Assembly (NCBI RefSeq): GCF_002763455.1
Contig: NZ_NIXK01000002.1
Coordinates: forward strand, 186,001-250,000
Origin: Lentibacillus sediminis
GTDB taxonomy: Bacteria > Bacillota > Bacilli > Bacillales > Amphibacillaceae
Direction of reading: 5' to 3'
Length of the DNA: 64,000 nt
Below, piece after piece: positions 27,769-35,491 of the stretch (position 1 is the stretch's first letter; each line of letters opens with the position of its first letter). The position numbers and the translations under genes were made by a program. Under the pieces are notes generated by a model. It searched no databases. It worked only from the letters and a program-made list of their open reading frames with translations, and was not told where the DNA came from.

Positions 27769-27803
27769 CACCTTTGCCATTACAGTTGGCGAAGGTGTTT
27801 TTT
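27769..27803 (+). terminator. Terminator of qcrABC
   Basis: Eleven-base stem CACCTTTGCCA / TGGCGAAGGTG (one wobble), 7-base loop, T-run of six. Confidence 0.9.
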
Positions 27804-27835
27804 ACTAAATGGATGTGTTCGGAAAGGATCAACGT

Positions 27836-28420
27836 ATGCTTAGATACATATTGCTTGATAAACGCTTTTTGATTTTATTATTTTTAATAAACTTTTTTGG
27901 AACTATTTACGGATACATTTGGTATCAGGGGCAACTGTCGATCACACCGGATATCTTTTTAATTTTTGTGCCGGATAGCCCGACGGCAAGTCTGTTTTTT
28001 ACCATTTTCCTGTTATTCTTTATATTTGGCAAAAACGTCCCCTATATAGAAGCGCTTGGTCTGATTACGCTGTTTAAGTATGGGGTTTGGGCTGTTGTGA
28101 TGAATTTGCTGACACTTATGGTGGATGGTTCACTTGGCTGGCAGGGATATATGCTGATGGCCTCACACGGGGCGATGGCGGTGCAGGGGCTGCTTTACGC
28201 TCCATATTACAATATTAAATTGAGGCATATCGTTTTTGCTGCAGTCTGGACACTGCATAATGACGTAATTGATTACGTCTTTGAAATGATGCCAATGTAT
28301 TCCTCCTTAACCAGCTATATGAATGAAATCGGATATTTCACCTTCTGGCTGAGCATATTGTCCATTTTTATTGCGTATAAATTAACCATCAGCAGTTCGG
28401 ACAAGAAACTTCGGCTGTGA
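27836..28420 (+). CDS. ypjA: DUF1405 membrane protein YpjA
   Basis: 194 residues from the ATG at 27836, seven bases after GGAAAGGA; an in-frame ATG at 27809 lies inside the upstream region without a ribosome site. Five to six hydrophobic helices and the conserved LHNDVIDY box around residue 145 fit the YpjA/DUF1405 family. Function unknown. It follows qcrABC as in B. subtilis, but has its own start region after the qcr terminator. Confidence 0.88.
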   Translation: MLRYILLDKRFLILLFLINFFGTIYGYIWYQGQLSITPDIFLIFVPDSPTASLFFTIFLLFFIFGKNVPYIEALGLITLFKYGVWAVVMNLLTLMVDGSLGWQGYMLMASHGAMAVQGLLYAPYYNIKLRHIVFAAVWTLHNDVIDYVFEMMPMYSSLTSYMNEIGYFTFWLSILSIFIAYKLTISSSDKKLRL

Positions 28421-28448
28421 TTCATAAATTTGTTGCTTTTAATTCGCA

Positions 28449-28836
28449 GTTGACTGCGACTTAGGCTGCCGCTGCGGAAATATCCACGGCAGAGTGCTCG
28501 TTGATTTCCGCTACGGGAAGCTGCTTTTCGCGGGCACGGCTTCAACCTCCTCGGAAGAAGAACACTTCCTGCGGGGTCTTCAGACTCGTGCTGTTCCCGC
28601 AGGAGTCGGCTTCCCTTCGCTTCAATCAACCATCATCAATGTAGGTAGTCGTTGTTTGCTTTTAAAAGGCTTCTCACCCATCGGAGGAAATACCCCGAGA
28701 CTCCTGCGGGATGAAAAGCATAGGCGAGACCCCGCAGCGCGACAGCGCGAGGAGGCTTGGCAGATTCCCGCGGAAAGCGAGGGGTATTTCCGCAGCGGCG
28801 ATCATAAAACCCATTGACTTATATCGCAGTCTATAG
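28449..28836. repeat. GC-rich inverted composite repeat, copy A
   Basis: The 540-base gap between ypjA and the small YpjB-like gene is filled by a complex inverted structure. Two related units stand in opposite orientation: the right unit (about 28682-28800) holds GGAAATACCCC (28686-28696) pairing with GGGGTATTTCC (28781-28791) and the internal GACTCCTGCGGGA, GCGAGACCCCGCAG, CCCGCGGAAAGCGA; the left unit (about 28498-28632) is its diverged reverse complement. The outer ends also match as inverted repeats (GACTGCGAC at about 28452 and TCGCAGTC at about 28825; CTGCCGCTGCGGAAATA against TATTTCCGCAGCGGC). A second copy lies at 38335-38612. Similar GC-rich units recur in Bacillaceae genomes in my experience; I cannot name a catalogued family. 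Confidence 0.8.
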
Positions 28837-28920
28837 ATTTTGCAATAAAAGGAATGAGTAGTTCTTGGTCAATCAGCCGGCTGGTTTCAGTATGTCCCGG
28901 CGTTATAAAAGCGAGTTGCT

Positions 28921-28952
28921 TCACATATATTGGAAGGAGAAGATATATGTGA
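28921..28952 (+). promoter_or_regulatory. Stem-loop at the ribosome site of the small YpjB-like gene
   Basis: Perfect ten-base A/T-rich inverted repeat TCACATATAT / ATATATGTGA with a 12-base loop that contains GGAAGGAGA. Its 3' arm touches the GAGGTGA ribosome site at 28951-28957. Confidence 0.5.
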
Positions 28953-28962
28953 GGTGATCTCT

Positions 28963-29220
28963 GTGTTGAAAAGGGTTAAAAGAAACGCGCGCGTCTTCCT
29001 TTTTTTGCCTATAGGGATCGTTATTTATTTTATGGCCGCAATGCCAGCTAAAGCTGCTCAGAATGTCCCTGAGAGCAAGGCAGTGGCGGAGGCAAGCTCT
29101 TTTTTTTGGCCGGTTTTACTGGTGGGAGGATGTATTATCCTTACATTATCCTACGTCAGCTGGAAAAAATATAAAGGGGAAAAACAAAAGCAAGCAGACG
29201 AGGACAAAACAATTGACTAA
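28963..29220 (+). CDS. ypjB: Shortened YpjB-like sporulation protein
   Basis: 85 residues from the GTG at 28963 (GAGGTGA five bases upstream; TTG at 28966 also possible). It has a signal-peptide-like start (basic residues, then a hydrophobic core ending AMPAKAA) and a C-terminal membrane helix followed by a basic tail (ILTLSYVSWKKYKGEK). That tail closely resembles the end of the sporulation protein YpjB, and the gene sits at the ypjB place between ypjA and ypjD. Ordinary YpjB is about 260 residues, so some 170-180 residues of the extracytoplasmic middle are missing while both ends and the reading frame are kept. Either a functional mini form or a decayed gene. Function of YpjB itself is not known to me. 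Confidence 0.6.
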   Translation: MLKRVKRNARVFLFLPIGIVIYFMAAMPAKAAQNVPESKAVAEASSFFWPVLLVGGCIILTLSYVSWKKYKGEKQKQADEDKTID

Positions 29221-29280
29221 TTTGCCTTTTTTGACTAAAATTGACCTTAGCAAGAGATAATTATAAATGGAGGAATCCAC

Positions 29281-29961
29281 ATGGGATTAGGTGGTTATCT
29301 GATCTATATTGTCCTCTTGATTGCGATACCTTTATGGGCGCAATCCAGGGTGAAAAGCACGTATAAAAAATATTCAAAAAGACCAATCTCTTCCGGAATG
29401 ACAGGAGCAGAGGTGGCACGAAGAATTTTGGATGACAACGGCCTGTACAGTGTGCAAATTGGCCGGACCAAAGGGACTTTGAGCGACCATTATGACCCAA
29501 GAAAGAAAGTGCTCAAGCTTTCAGATGGGATTCATGACGGCAGATCGATGGCTTCCTCAGCGGTCGCGGCTCATGAAGTCGGACATGCCATCCAGGATCA
29601 ACAGGAATACGCCTTCTTGAAATTAAGAAGTACGCTGGTTCCCGTTGCCAGTCTCGGCTCCAATATATCTTTCTTCTTTATCCTCATGGGAATATTTTTC
29701 GGTATGACCAACATGCTACTTCTAGGGATCATCTTCATGTCTGCCGCAGTGCTGTTCCAGCTGGTTACACTGCCTGTGGAGTTCGATGCCTCCAACAGGG
29801 CGATGGGACAGCTGGTTGCTTCCGGAGTGATTCGGAACAACGAGGAAAGGGAAACGAAAAAAGTACTGAATGCGGCTGCTTTAACGTATGTAGCTGCAGC
29901 CCTTGTAGCTGTCATGGAATTGGCCAGATTTATTCTTATTTATTTGGGCCAGAGAGAGTAG
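29281..29961 (+). CDS. yugP: Membrane zinc metallopeptidase, YugP family
   Basis: 226 residues. The zinc-binding HEXXH is seen as HEVGH near residue 98, within AAHEVGHAIQDQ, and the protein has an N-terminal membrane helix (residues 5-20), a central hydrophobic pair (about 118-160) and a C-terminal helix (about 198-220). This is the neutral zinc metallopeptidase type 2 (YugP) family; substrates are unknown. The ATG follows TGGAGGAA. B. subtilis keeps yugP elsewhere, so its place between ypjB and ypjC/ypjD is a local difference. It converges with the YitT-family gene over a shared terminator. Confidence 0.92.
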   Translation: MGLGGYLIYIVLLIAIPLWAQSRVKSTYKKYSKRPISSGMTGAEVARRILDDNGLYSVQIGRTKGTLSDHYDPRKKVLKLSDGIHDGRSMASSAVAAHEVGHAIQDQQEYAFLKLRSTLVPVASLGSNISFFFILMGIFFGMTNMLLLGIIFMSAAVLFQLVTLPVEFDASNRAMGQLVASGVIRNNEERETKKVLNAAALTYVAAALVAVMELARFILIYLGQRE

Positions 29962-29964
29962 AGA

Positions 29965-29997
29965 GATGGATGTGCAACCACACATCCATCTTTTTTT
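29965..29997 (+). terminator. Terminator after the YugP-type peptidase gene
   Basis: Perfect ten-base stem GATGGATGTG / CACATCCATC, six-base loop, seven T. It lies in the 35-base gap before the convergent YitT-family stop codon. Confidence 0.92.
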
Positions 29998-30871
29998 ATT
30001 CTTTATGAAGAGGTTTTTTGTTTTCATCCAGGGTGAACCCTTCTCCCATCACATCATGCACGGAACTCATTGCTACAAAGGCGTGGGGATCCACTTGGTT
30101 GATAATCGTTTTTAGCCGGATGATTTCATTACGGCCGACAATGCAGTACAGCACATCCCGGTTTTCTCCGGAAAAACTTCCCCGACCGCTCAGCACAGTA
30201 ACACCGCGATCCATCTCCTGGTTTATTTTTTGGGAAATTGCCGGGCTGTGAGAAGAAATTATCATGGCAGCCCTGGCAGCATACGCGCCTTCCTGAATAA
30301 AATCAATTACCCTTGCACCGATATAGACAGCCACCAAGGTGTACATTCCTTCCCGCAGTTCTAAAATTACCAGAACCGAAGTGGTAATCACGACAAAATC
30401 AAAGAGAAACATGGTCCGGCCCATGCTCCAGCCGGCATACTTATTAACCAGCCTGGCAATGATATCCACACCCCCGGTAGTTCCGCCGTACCGGAAGACA
30501 ATCCCCAGTCCGACCCCGATAAATACACCTGCAAACAATGCAGCCAGAGTCATATCAGACTGCAGGTCAAATGAATACTGATACTCCTGAAACACACTTA
30601 AAAATACCGACACTGCTACCGTCCCAATGATCGTATACAAAAATGTATTGCGGCCTAGAAACTTCCATCCTATTAAAAACACGGGGATATTCAGCGCAAT
30701 ATTGCTGATCGCCGGGTCCCATCCCCATAGAAAATAAAGCAGAAGAGTGATCCCGGTAAAACCGCCCTCTCCTAAATTATTCTGCATATTGAAATGAACA
30801 ATTCCAAACGAAAAGATGGCAGAACCCAGCAAAATGAATAAAATATTTTTGATTTTTAACCCGAACAGCAT
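29996..30871 (-). CDS. ypjC: YitT-family membrane protein with DUF2179 domain (YpjC-type)
   Basis: 291 residues from the minus-strand ATG at 30871, which is preceded by AAAGGAGCGG; a longer frame upstream overlaps the ypjD region and has no ribosome site. The N-terminal 200 residues form five to six membrane helices (YitT/DUF161 fold, with NIALNIPVFL and GGTTGGVDIIARL signatures); the C-terminal part is a DUF2179 soluble domain (VTVLSGRGSFSGE, then IINQVDPHAFVAMS). The family is common in Firmicutes in many copies; transport role unproven. It is transcribed divergently from ypjD, so the two promoters share the 30872-30980 gap. Confidence 0.88.
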   Translation of the reverse strand: MLFGLKIKNILFILLGSAIFSFGIVHFNMQNNLGEGGFTGITLLLYFLWGWDPAISNIALNIPVFLIGWKFLGRNTFLYTIIGTVAVSVFLSVFQEYQYSFDLQSDMTLAALFAGVFIGVGLGIVFRYGGTTGGVDIIARLVNKYAGWSMGRTMFLFDFVVITTSVLVILELREGMYTLVAVYIGARVIDFIQEGAYAARAAMIISSHSPAISQKINQEMDRGVTVLSGRGSFSGENRDVLYCIVGRNEIIRLKTIINQVDPHAFVAMSSVHDVMGEGFTLDENKKPLHKE

Positions 30872-30923
30872 AATACCGCTCCTTTCCTGCCTTTTTAGAT
30901 TTTTGCGTTTTCGTATAAATAAT

Positions 30924-30952
30924 TTGTCAAACGAACAGCGATTAGCTAACAT
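30924..30952 (+). promoter_or_regulatory. Putative promoter of the ypjD-dapB-bshA-cca-birA-dinG run
   Basis: TTGTCA, 17-base spacer, TAACAT. Transcription would begin around 30959, only about 13 bases before the ribosome site AAAGGGGA at 30972-30979. Confidence 0.4.
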
Positions 30953-31016
30953 AATAAGAGACGCAACCGGCAAAGGGGAACTTATTATCAATACACCAAT
31001 ATATACCACAAATCAG

Positions 31017-31343
31017 ATGCAAAAACGAGTAGATGACTATATTTCGCAATATAAAGAAGGGTATTTTTCACCTTTAAGCCAATTGGCACGGCTTACGGAA
31101 GAAGTCGGCGAATTGGCAAGAGAGGTCAGTCATTATCACGGAGAGAAACCGAAAAAGCGTACAGAAGAAGAAAAAACAGTGGAAGAAGAATTGGGTGATA
31201 TTATGTTTGTGCTTTCCTGTTTTGCGAACAGCTTGGACATTGACATGTCTGAAGCCTTTGATATCGCCATGACAAAAATAGAAACGCGGGACAAAAACCG
31301 ATGGACACCTAAGACTGAGGAGGCAGACAGCAATGACGATTAA
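31017..31343 (+). CDS. ypjD: MazG-like nucleotide pyrophosphohydrolase YpjD
   Basis: 108 residues from the first ATG (31017); 119 if translation begins at an ATT at 30984. All-alpha NTP-PPase (MazG/dUTPase superfamily) with the metal-binding EEVGELAREV (about residue 27) and EEELGDIMFVL (about residue 58). It is thought to hydrolyse non-canonical or excess nucleoside triphosphates. The ATG at 31017 has no ribosome site, while a good one (AAAGGGGA, 30972-30979) lies 4 bases before an in-frame ATT and 7 before an ATC; no ATG, GTG or TTG fits it. B. subtilis YpjD has about 13 residues before the DRYI-like helix, which favours the upstream start. The stop overlaps the dapB start. Confidence 0.88.
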   Translation: MQKRVDDYISQYKEGYFSPLSQLARLTEEVGELAREVSHYHGEKPKKRTEEEKTVEEELGDIMFVLSCFANSLDIDMSEAFDIAMTKIETRDKNRWTPKTEEADSNDD

Positions 31344-32127
31344 GGTAGTTATCGCCGGGCCCAGAGGAAAAATGGGTTCGGAAGCAGTGAAAATGGTCAG
31401 GCAAGAGGAGAACTTTCAATTAGTTGCCTGTATTGACCGCAAAAACGATGGGATGAGCCTGAAGGATATCGAAGAACTTCCTGATATTAATATACCAATT
31501 TACGAAGATACCAGTACATGTTTTGAGGAAACGGACGCAGATGTACTCGTTGATTTAACTGTTCCGGATGTGGCATATGAGCACACGAAAGCAGCACTTG
31601 AACATGACGTCAGGCCGGTAATCGGCACGACAGGATTTACTGAAGTGCAACTGGAAGATCTAAAAATGCTCGCAAAGGAAAAACGACTTGGCGGTCTGAT
31701 TGCCCCTAACTTCGCAATTGGCGCCGTCTTGATGATGCATTTTTCCAAAATGGCGGCAAAATACTTACCGGATGTGGAAATTATAGAAAAACATCATGAC
31801 AATAAACGCGATGCGCCATCCGGGTCAGCGGTTAAGACAGCGGAATTGATCAAAGACTCCCGCTCTTATAAATCCCAGGGGCATCCTGAAGAGAAGGAGA
31901 CTTTTCCGGGAGCCAGAGGAGCGGAATATGAAGGAATGCGTATCCATAGTGTCCGTTTGCCGGGTCTTGTGGCACATCAGGAGGTAGTGTTCGGCGGCCC
32001 TGGCCAAACTCTCTCGATCAAACATGATTCCTATAACAGGGAATCCTTTATGGACGGCATTAAGCTGGCAATAGAAGAGGTAATGGAGTTGGAAGAGCTA
32101 ATTTATGGCATGGAAAACATCTTATAG
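31333..32127 (+). CDS. dapB: 4-hydroxy-tetrahydrodipicolinate reductase
   Basis: 264 residues. NAD(P)H-dependent step of lysine/diaminopimelate synthesis, also needed for spore dipicolinate. The dinucleotide site GPRGKMG is at residues 9-15 and the catalytic EKHHDNKRDAPSG box is near residue 153. GAGGAGG lies before the ATG, which overlaps the end of ypjD. In B. subtilis mgsA and bshB1 follow; here bshA follows directly after 15 bases. Confidence 0.97.
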   Translation: MTIKVVIAGPRGKMGSEAVKMVRQEENFQLVACIDRKNDGMSLKDIEELPDINIPIYEDTSTCFEETDADVLVDLTVPDVAYEHTKAALEHDVRPVIGTTGFTEVQLEDLKMLAKEKRLGGLIAPNFAIGAVLMMHFSKMAAKYLPDVEIIEKHHDNKRDAPSGSAVKTAELIKDSRSYKSQGHPEEKETFPGARGAEYEGMRIHSVRLPGLVAHQEVVFGGPGQTLSIKHDSYNRESFMDGIKLAIEEVMELEELIYGMENIL

Positions 32128-32142
32128 GGAGCTAAGGTCTTT

Positions 32143-33258
32143 ATGAAAAAAATCGGGATTACCTGCTATCCAACAGTCGGCGGCTCTGGTGTGATTGCTA
32201 CAGAACTCGGACTGCTCCTTGCTGAGGGGGGGCATGAAATTCATTTTATTACCTCAGGGTTGCCTTTTCGGCTTAATAAGGTCTACCCGGAGGTGTATTA
32301 TCATGAAGTGGAGCTGAATCACTATCCAGTCTTCCAGTATCCGCCATATGATCTGGCACTTGCCACAAAAATGGCCGAGGTCATTGACCAGGAACAGCTG
32401 GATATTCTGCATGTGCATTATGCCATGCCACATGCTGTCTGCGCGATTTTGGCAAAAGATATGGCCGAACATGATGTAAAAATCGTTACCACTTTGCACG
32501 GCACGGATATTACTGTACTCGGGATTGACCATACCTTTAAGAAAATGATCAAACATGCCATTGAACAGTCAGATGCAGTCACTGCTGTGTCACATAGTCT
32601 GGTGGAACAGACGAGGCGGATGCTGGATGTGAACAAAGACATTTCCGTTATTTATAATTTTGTTAATGAAAAAGAGTATTATAAAAAGGATTTGCCGGAG
32701 TTGAAACAGCAATACGGCATTGCTCCAGACGAAAAAGTGCTTGTTCATATTTCCAATTTCCGTAAAGTGAAGCGGACCGGTGATGTGGTTCGTACCTTTA
32801 ACAAGGTACAAAAACAAGTAGACAGCAAGCTCTTGCTTATAGGCGACGGGCCTGAGTATTCGGACACGATGCAGCTCGTTCATGATCTGGGGCTGCAGGA
32901 TAGAGTGCTGTTTCTGGGTAAACAGAAGAATATAAGTGACCTCCTATCCATATCTGACTTGAAATTGCTGATGTCAGAAAAAGAGAGCTTCGGACTGGTG
33001 CTTTTGGAAGCAATGGCTTGCGAGGTGCCTTGCATCGGAACAAACATCGGCGGAATTCCTGAAGTGATTTCCCATGACCAAACCGGCTTTATCATCGATC
33101 TTGGTGATACAGAGACTGCAGCAGCGTATGCCGTTAAACTGCTGGAAGATGAAACATTGCTTGAACAATTTTCCCGAAATGCCAAACAGCATGCCAGTGA
33201 GCAATTTCACTCCCAGCGAATTGTCAGCCAGTACTTGGATCTCTATCACTCCACATGA
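32143..33258 (+). CDS. bshA: N-acetyl-alpha-D-glucosaminyl L-malate synthase (bacillithiol synthesis)
   Basis: 371 residues, GT4 glycosyltransferase. It joins UDP-GlcNAc to L-malate as the first step of bacillithiol synthesis. The N-terminal Gly-rich CYPTVGGSGVIATELG loop and the C-terminal donor-binding SEKESFGLVLLEAMA motif are intact. In B. subtilis bshB1 is the gene just upstream; it is not in this window, so the deacetylase must be supplied from elsewhere. 16 bases separate it from the cca start. Confidence 0.96.
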   Translation: MKKIGITCYPTVGGSGVIATELGLLLAEGGHEIHFITSGLPFRLNKVYPEVYYHEVELNHYPVFQYPPYDLALATKMAEVIDQEQLDILHVHYAMPHAVCAILAKDMAEHDVKIVTTLHGTDITVLGIDHTFKKMIKHAIEQSDAVTAVSHSLVEQTRRMLDVNKDISVIYNFVNEKEYYKKDLPELKQQYGIAPDEKVLVHISNFRKVKRTGDVVRTFNKVQKQVDSKLLLIGDGPEYSDTMQLVHDLGLQDRVLFLGKQKNISDLLSISDLKLLMSEKESFGLVLLEAMACEVPCIGTNIGGIPEVISHDQTGFIIDLGDTETAAAYAVKLLEDETLLEQFSRNAKQHASEQFHSQRIVSQYLDLYHST

Positions 33259-33274
33259 GGAAAAGGTGATTAAT

Positions 33275-34477
33275 TTGCTTAGAAAGGATTTTCAGGAGGC
33301 GATGCCAATTCTGGAACAATTAGAGGCCCATCAGTACAAGGCATACTTTGTAGGTGGCTGTGTGCGCGATTTCCTGCTGAAAAGGCAGATCGGGGATATC
33401 GATATTGCTACATCGGCCTCACCAAAAATGGTGCAAGAGATTTTCGCCAAGGTGATCCCAGTGGGAGTTGAACATGGCACGGTTATTGTGCGGCATAATC
33501 ACGGGTCTTATGAAGTCACTACCTTCCGTGTGGATGGAACTTATTCCGATCAGCGGCATCCGGATTCGGTTGAATTCATAGATAAAATCGATGAAGATCT
33601 CAAAAGGCGGGATTTCACGATCAACGCATTTGCCATGGGCAAAGACGGGAAAATAATTGATCTGTTCGGCGGGCGTGAGGATTTAGACAGACGTCTCATC
33701 CGGACAGTCGGAGATGGACGCCAGCGTTTCCAGGAAGATCCACTGCGCATCATCCGTGCCGTTCGCTTTGTGAGCCAACTAGGGTTTTCCATTGACCCGG
33801 AAACACTGGAAGCAATGAGACAAGTTAAACAGGAAATCGAACACCTTGCTGTGGAACGGCTGGCCAATGAGATGGCCAAATTGTTTGCCGGAAATTATCT
33901 TGGAGACGGGATCGCTTATATCAAGCGTACCGGCCTGTATTATTACTTGCCGGTTTTGAGAGAAGCTTCGCATATCATCCATAGGATCCCGGATTCACTG
34001 CAGCCATTATCGTCTTTTGGAGAGGTAATAGCGCTTTTTCACTTGCTGGAGCCTGGGCAGACAGTGGAAAGGTGGAGCCGTGCCTGGAAATGTTCCAATA
34101 AAGTGAGACAGGAGGCAAAGCAATTAGTGGAAGCCATCCGTTATTTTATGGAGAATGGATTGGACGAATGGCTTGTGTACCGGCTTGACAATGCCTATTT
34201 CTACGGCTTCATTCACTTAATCAATAACTTGAAGTTGGAGAAAACAGTGAACCTTTCTCAAGTGCAGGAGCTTGCAGCAAAACTGCCAATTGAATCAAAA
34301 CGGGATTTGGCGATCAAAGGCCACGAAATTGCGGCCATCTTTCCCGATTTTAAAAAAGGACCCTGGCTTAAGCGCCTGATCCAGCAGCTTGAGGAAGAAG
34401 TAGTGCGCGGCAGGGTGAAAAATACGACGTTTGAGTTAAAGGAATGGATCCAATGCAATCCACCAGAAACAGATTAA
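33275..34477 (+). CDS. cca: CCA tRNA nucleotidyltransferase
   Basis: 400 residues from a TTG at 33275, six bases after AAAAGGTG; longer in-frame starts would run inside bshA. Class II CCA-adding enzyme repairing or building the 3' CCA of tRNA. The GGCVRDFLL and DIDIATSA metal-binding motifs are near residues 27 and 41, RRDFTINAFA near residue 109, and EDPLRIIRAVRF near residue 152. The end overlaps the birA start region by 25 bases. Confidence 0.96.
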   Translation: MLRKDFQEAMPILEQLEAHQYKAYFVGGCVRDFLLKRQIGDIDIATSASPKMVQEIFAKVIPVGVEHGTVIVRHNHGSYEVTTFRVDGTYSDQRHPDSVEFIDKIDEDLKRRDFTINAFAMGKDGKIIDLFGGREDLDRRLIRTVGDGRQRFQEDPLRIIRAVRFVSQLGFSIDPETLEAMRQVKQEIEHLAVERLANEMAKLFAGNYLGDGIAYIKRTGLYYYLPVLREASHIIHRIPDSLQPLSSFGEVIALFHLLEPGQTVERWSRAWKCSNKVRQEAKQLVEAIRYFMENGLDEWLVYRLDNAYFYGFIHLINNLKLEKTVNLSQVQELAAKLPIESKRDLAIKGHEIAAIFPDFKKGPWLKRLIQQLEEEVVRGRVKNTTFELKEWIQCNPPETD

Positions 34478-35430
34478 TTAAACTGCTGGATGCTTATCCA
34501 GATACATATATTTCCGGACAGCAGCTGTCTAACGAACTAAATATTTCCCGCAATGCTGTCTGGAAACATATGAATGAATTGAAAAAGGATGGGTACAAAA
34601 TAGAATCAAGACCGAAAAAAGGGTATCGCATTATCAGCTTACCTGCCAAACTGAGCGAGAACACCCTTCAATGGGGACTTGACACAGCATGGATCGGCAA
34701 AAATCTTCTGCATAAAGAGACGGTTGCTTCCACCCAGCTTATCGCCCATGAAAAAGCACGGGAAAACACTGTTCATGGCACAGTAGTAATCGCCGATGAG
34801 CAGACAAAGGGCAAGGGGCGTATGGACCGGTCCTGGCATTCGGCAAAAGGCAAAGGCATATGGATGAGCATTATTTTAAGGCCATCAATTTCACCATCGC
34901 TGGCTCCGCAGCTTACACTAATGACAGCAACGGTGCTTGCCGATGTGCTCCATAAGCATACCGGGAAGAATCCGCAAATCAAATGGCCGAACGATATTTT
35001 GTTTAATGGCAAAAAAATAGCCGGGATTTTAACAGAAATGCAGGCGGAGCAAGATCAAATTCAGTACCTGGTCATTGGCATTGGATTAAATGTTAACCAC
35101 TCCAGTGCCGAACTTCCGGCAGAACTGGAAGGAAGGGCATCGTCGCTAAAACTGGAAACAGGTAAAAATTGGCAGATTCAATCGTTGATTCAGGAAATAC
35201 TGACAACCTTTGAGCAAGCTTTTGACCTGTATATGGAAAAAGGCTTTCGTGACGTGAAACAAAAATGGGAAAGCTACGGTTATAAAGTTGGCCGGACCAT
35301 CTCAATAAAAACAATGCGTGATCATTGGAAAGGAACCTTCCTTGGAATTGCGGAGGATGGTGCACTGCTTGCCACAGATAAAAATGGCGAAACGGAAAAA
35401 TTCTATTCCGCAGAAATTGACTGGTCTTGA
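34453..35430 (+). CDS. birA: Bifunctional biotin-protein ligase / biotin operon repressor
   Basis: 325 residues from ATG 34453 (ten bases after TAAAGGA); an ATG at 34444 sits too close to that site. The N-terminal winged helix is visible (SGQQLSNELNISRNAVWKHM, residues 20-39), so this is the repressor-type BirA, and the ligase core has the biotinyl-AMP-binding KGKGRMDRSWHS loop near residue 118. It biotinylates acetyl-CoA and pyruvate carboxylases. In B. subtilis panBCD lie between birA and dinG; they are absent here. Confidence 0.96.
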   Translation: MQSTRNRLIKLLDAYPDTYISGQQLSNELNISRNAVWKHMNELKKDGYKIESRPKKGYRIISLPAKLSENTLQWGLDTAWIGKNLLHKETVASTQLIAHEKARENTVHGTVVIADEQTKGKGRMDRSWHSAKGKGIWMSIILRPSISPSLAPQLTLMTATVLADVLHKHTGKNPQIKWPNDILFNGKKIAGILTEMQAEQDQIQYLVIGIGLNVNHSSAELPAELEGRASSLKLETGKNWQIQSLIQEILTTFEQAFDLYMEKGFRDVKQKWESYGYKVGRTISIKTMRDHWKGTFLGIAEDGALLATDKNGETEKFYSAEIDWS

Positions 35431-35491
35431 GGATGAAGCGATTTTCTCTAAACACTGATTTATTTCTTGCGGTGAAAAAGGAGGTGACCAT

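Noticed and set aside
28494-28817. Open frame of about 107 codons inside repeat copy A
   Set aside because: It runs through the GC-rich inverted repeat, has no ribosome site and no recognisable protein pattern; a by-product of base composition.
30816-31016. Long N-terminal extension of ypjD to an upstream ATG
   Set aside because: It is antisense to the start of the YitT gene, lies upstream of the likely promoter and has no similarity to YpjD.
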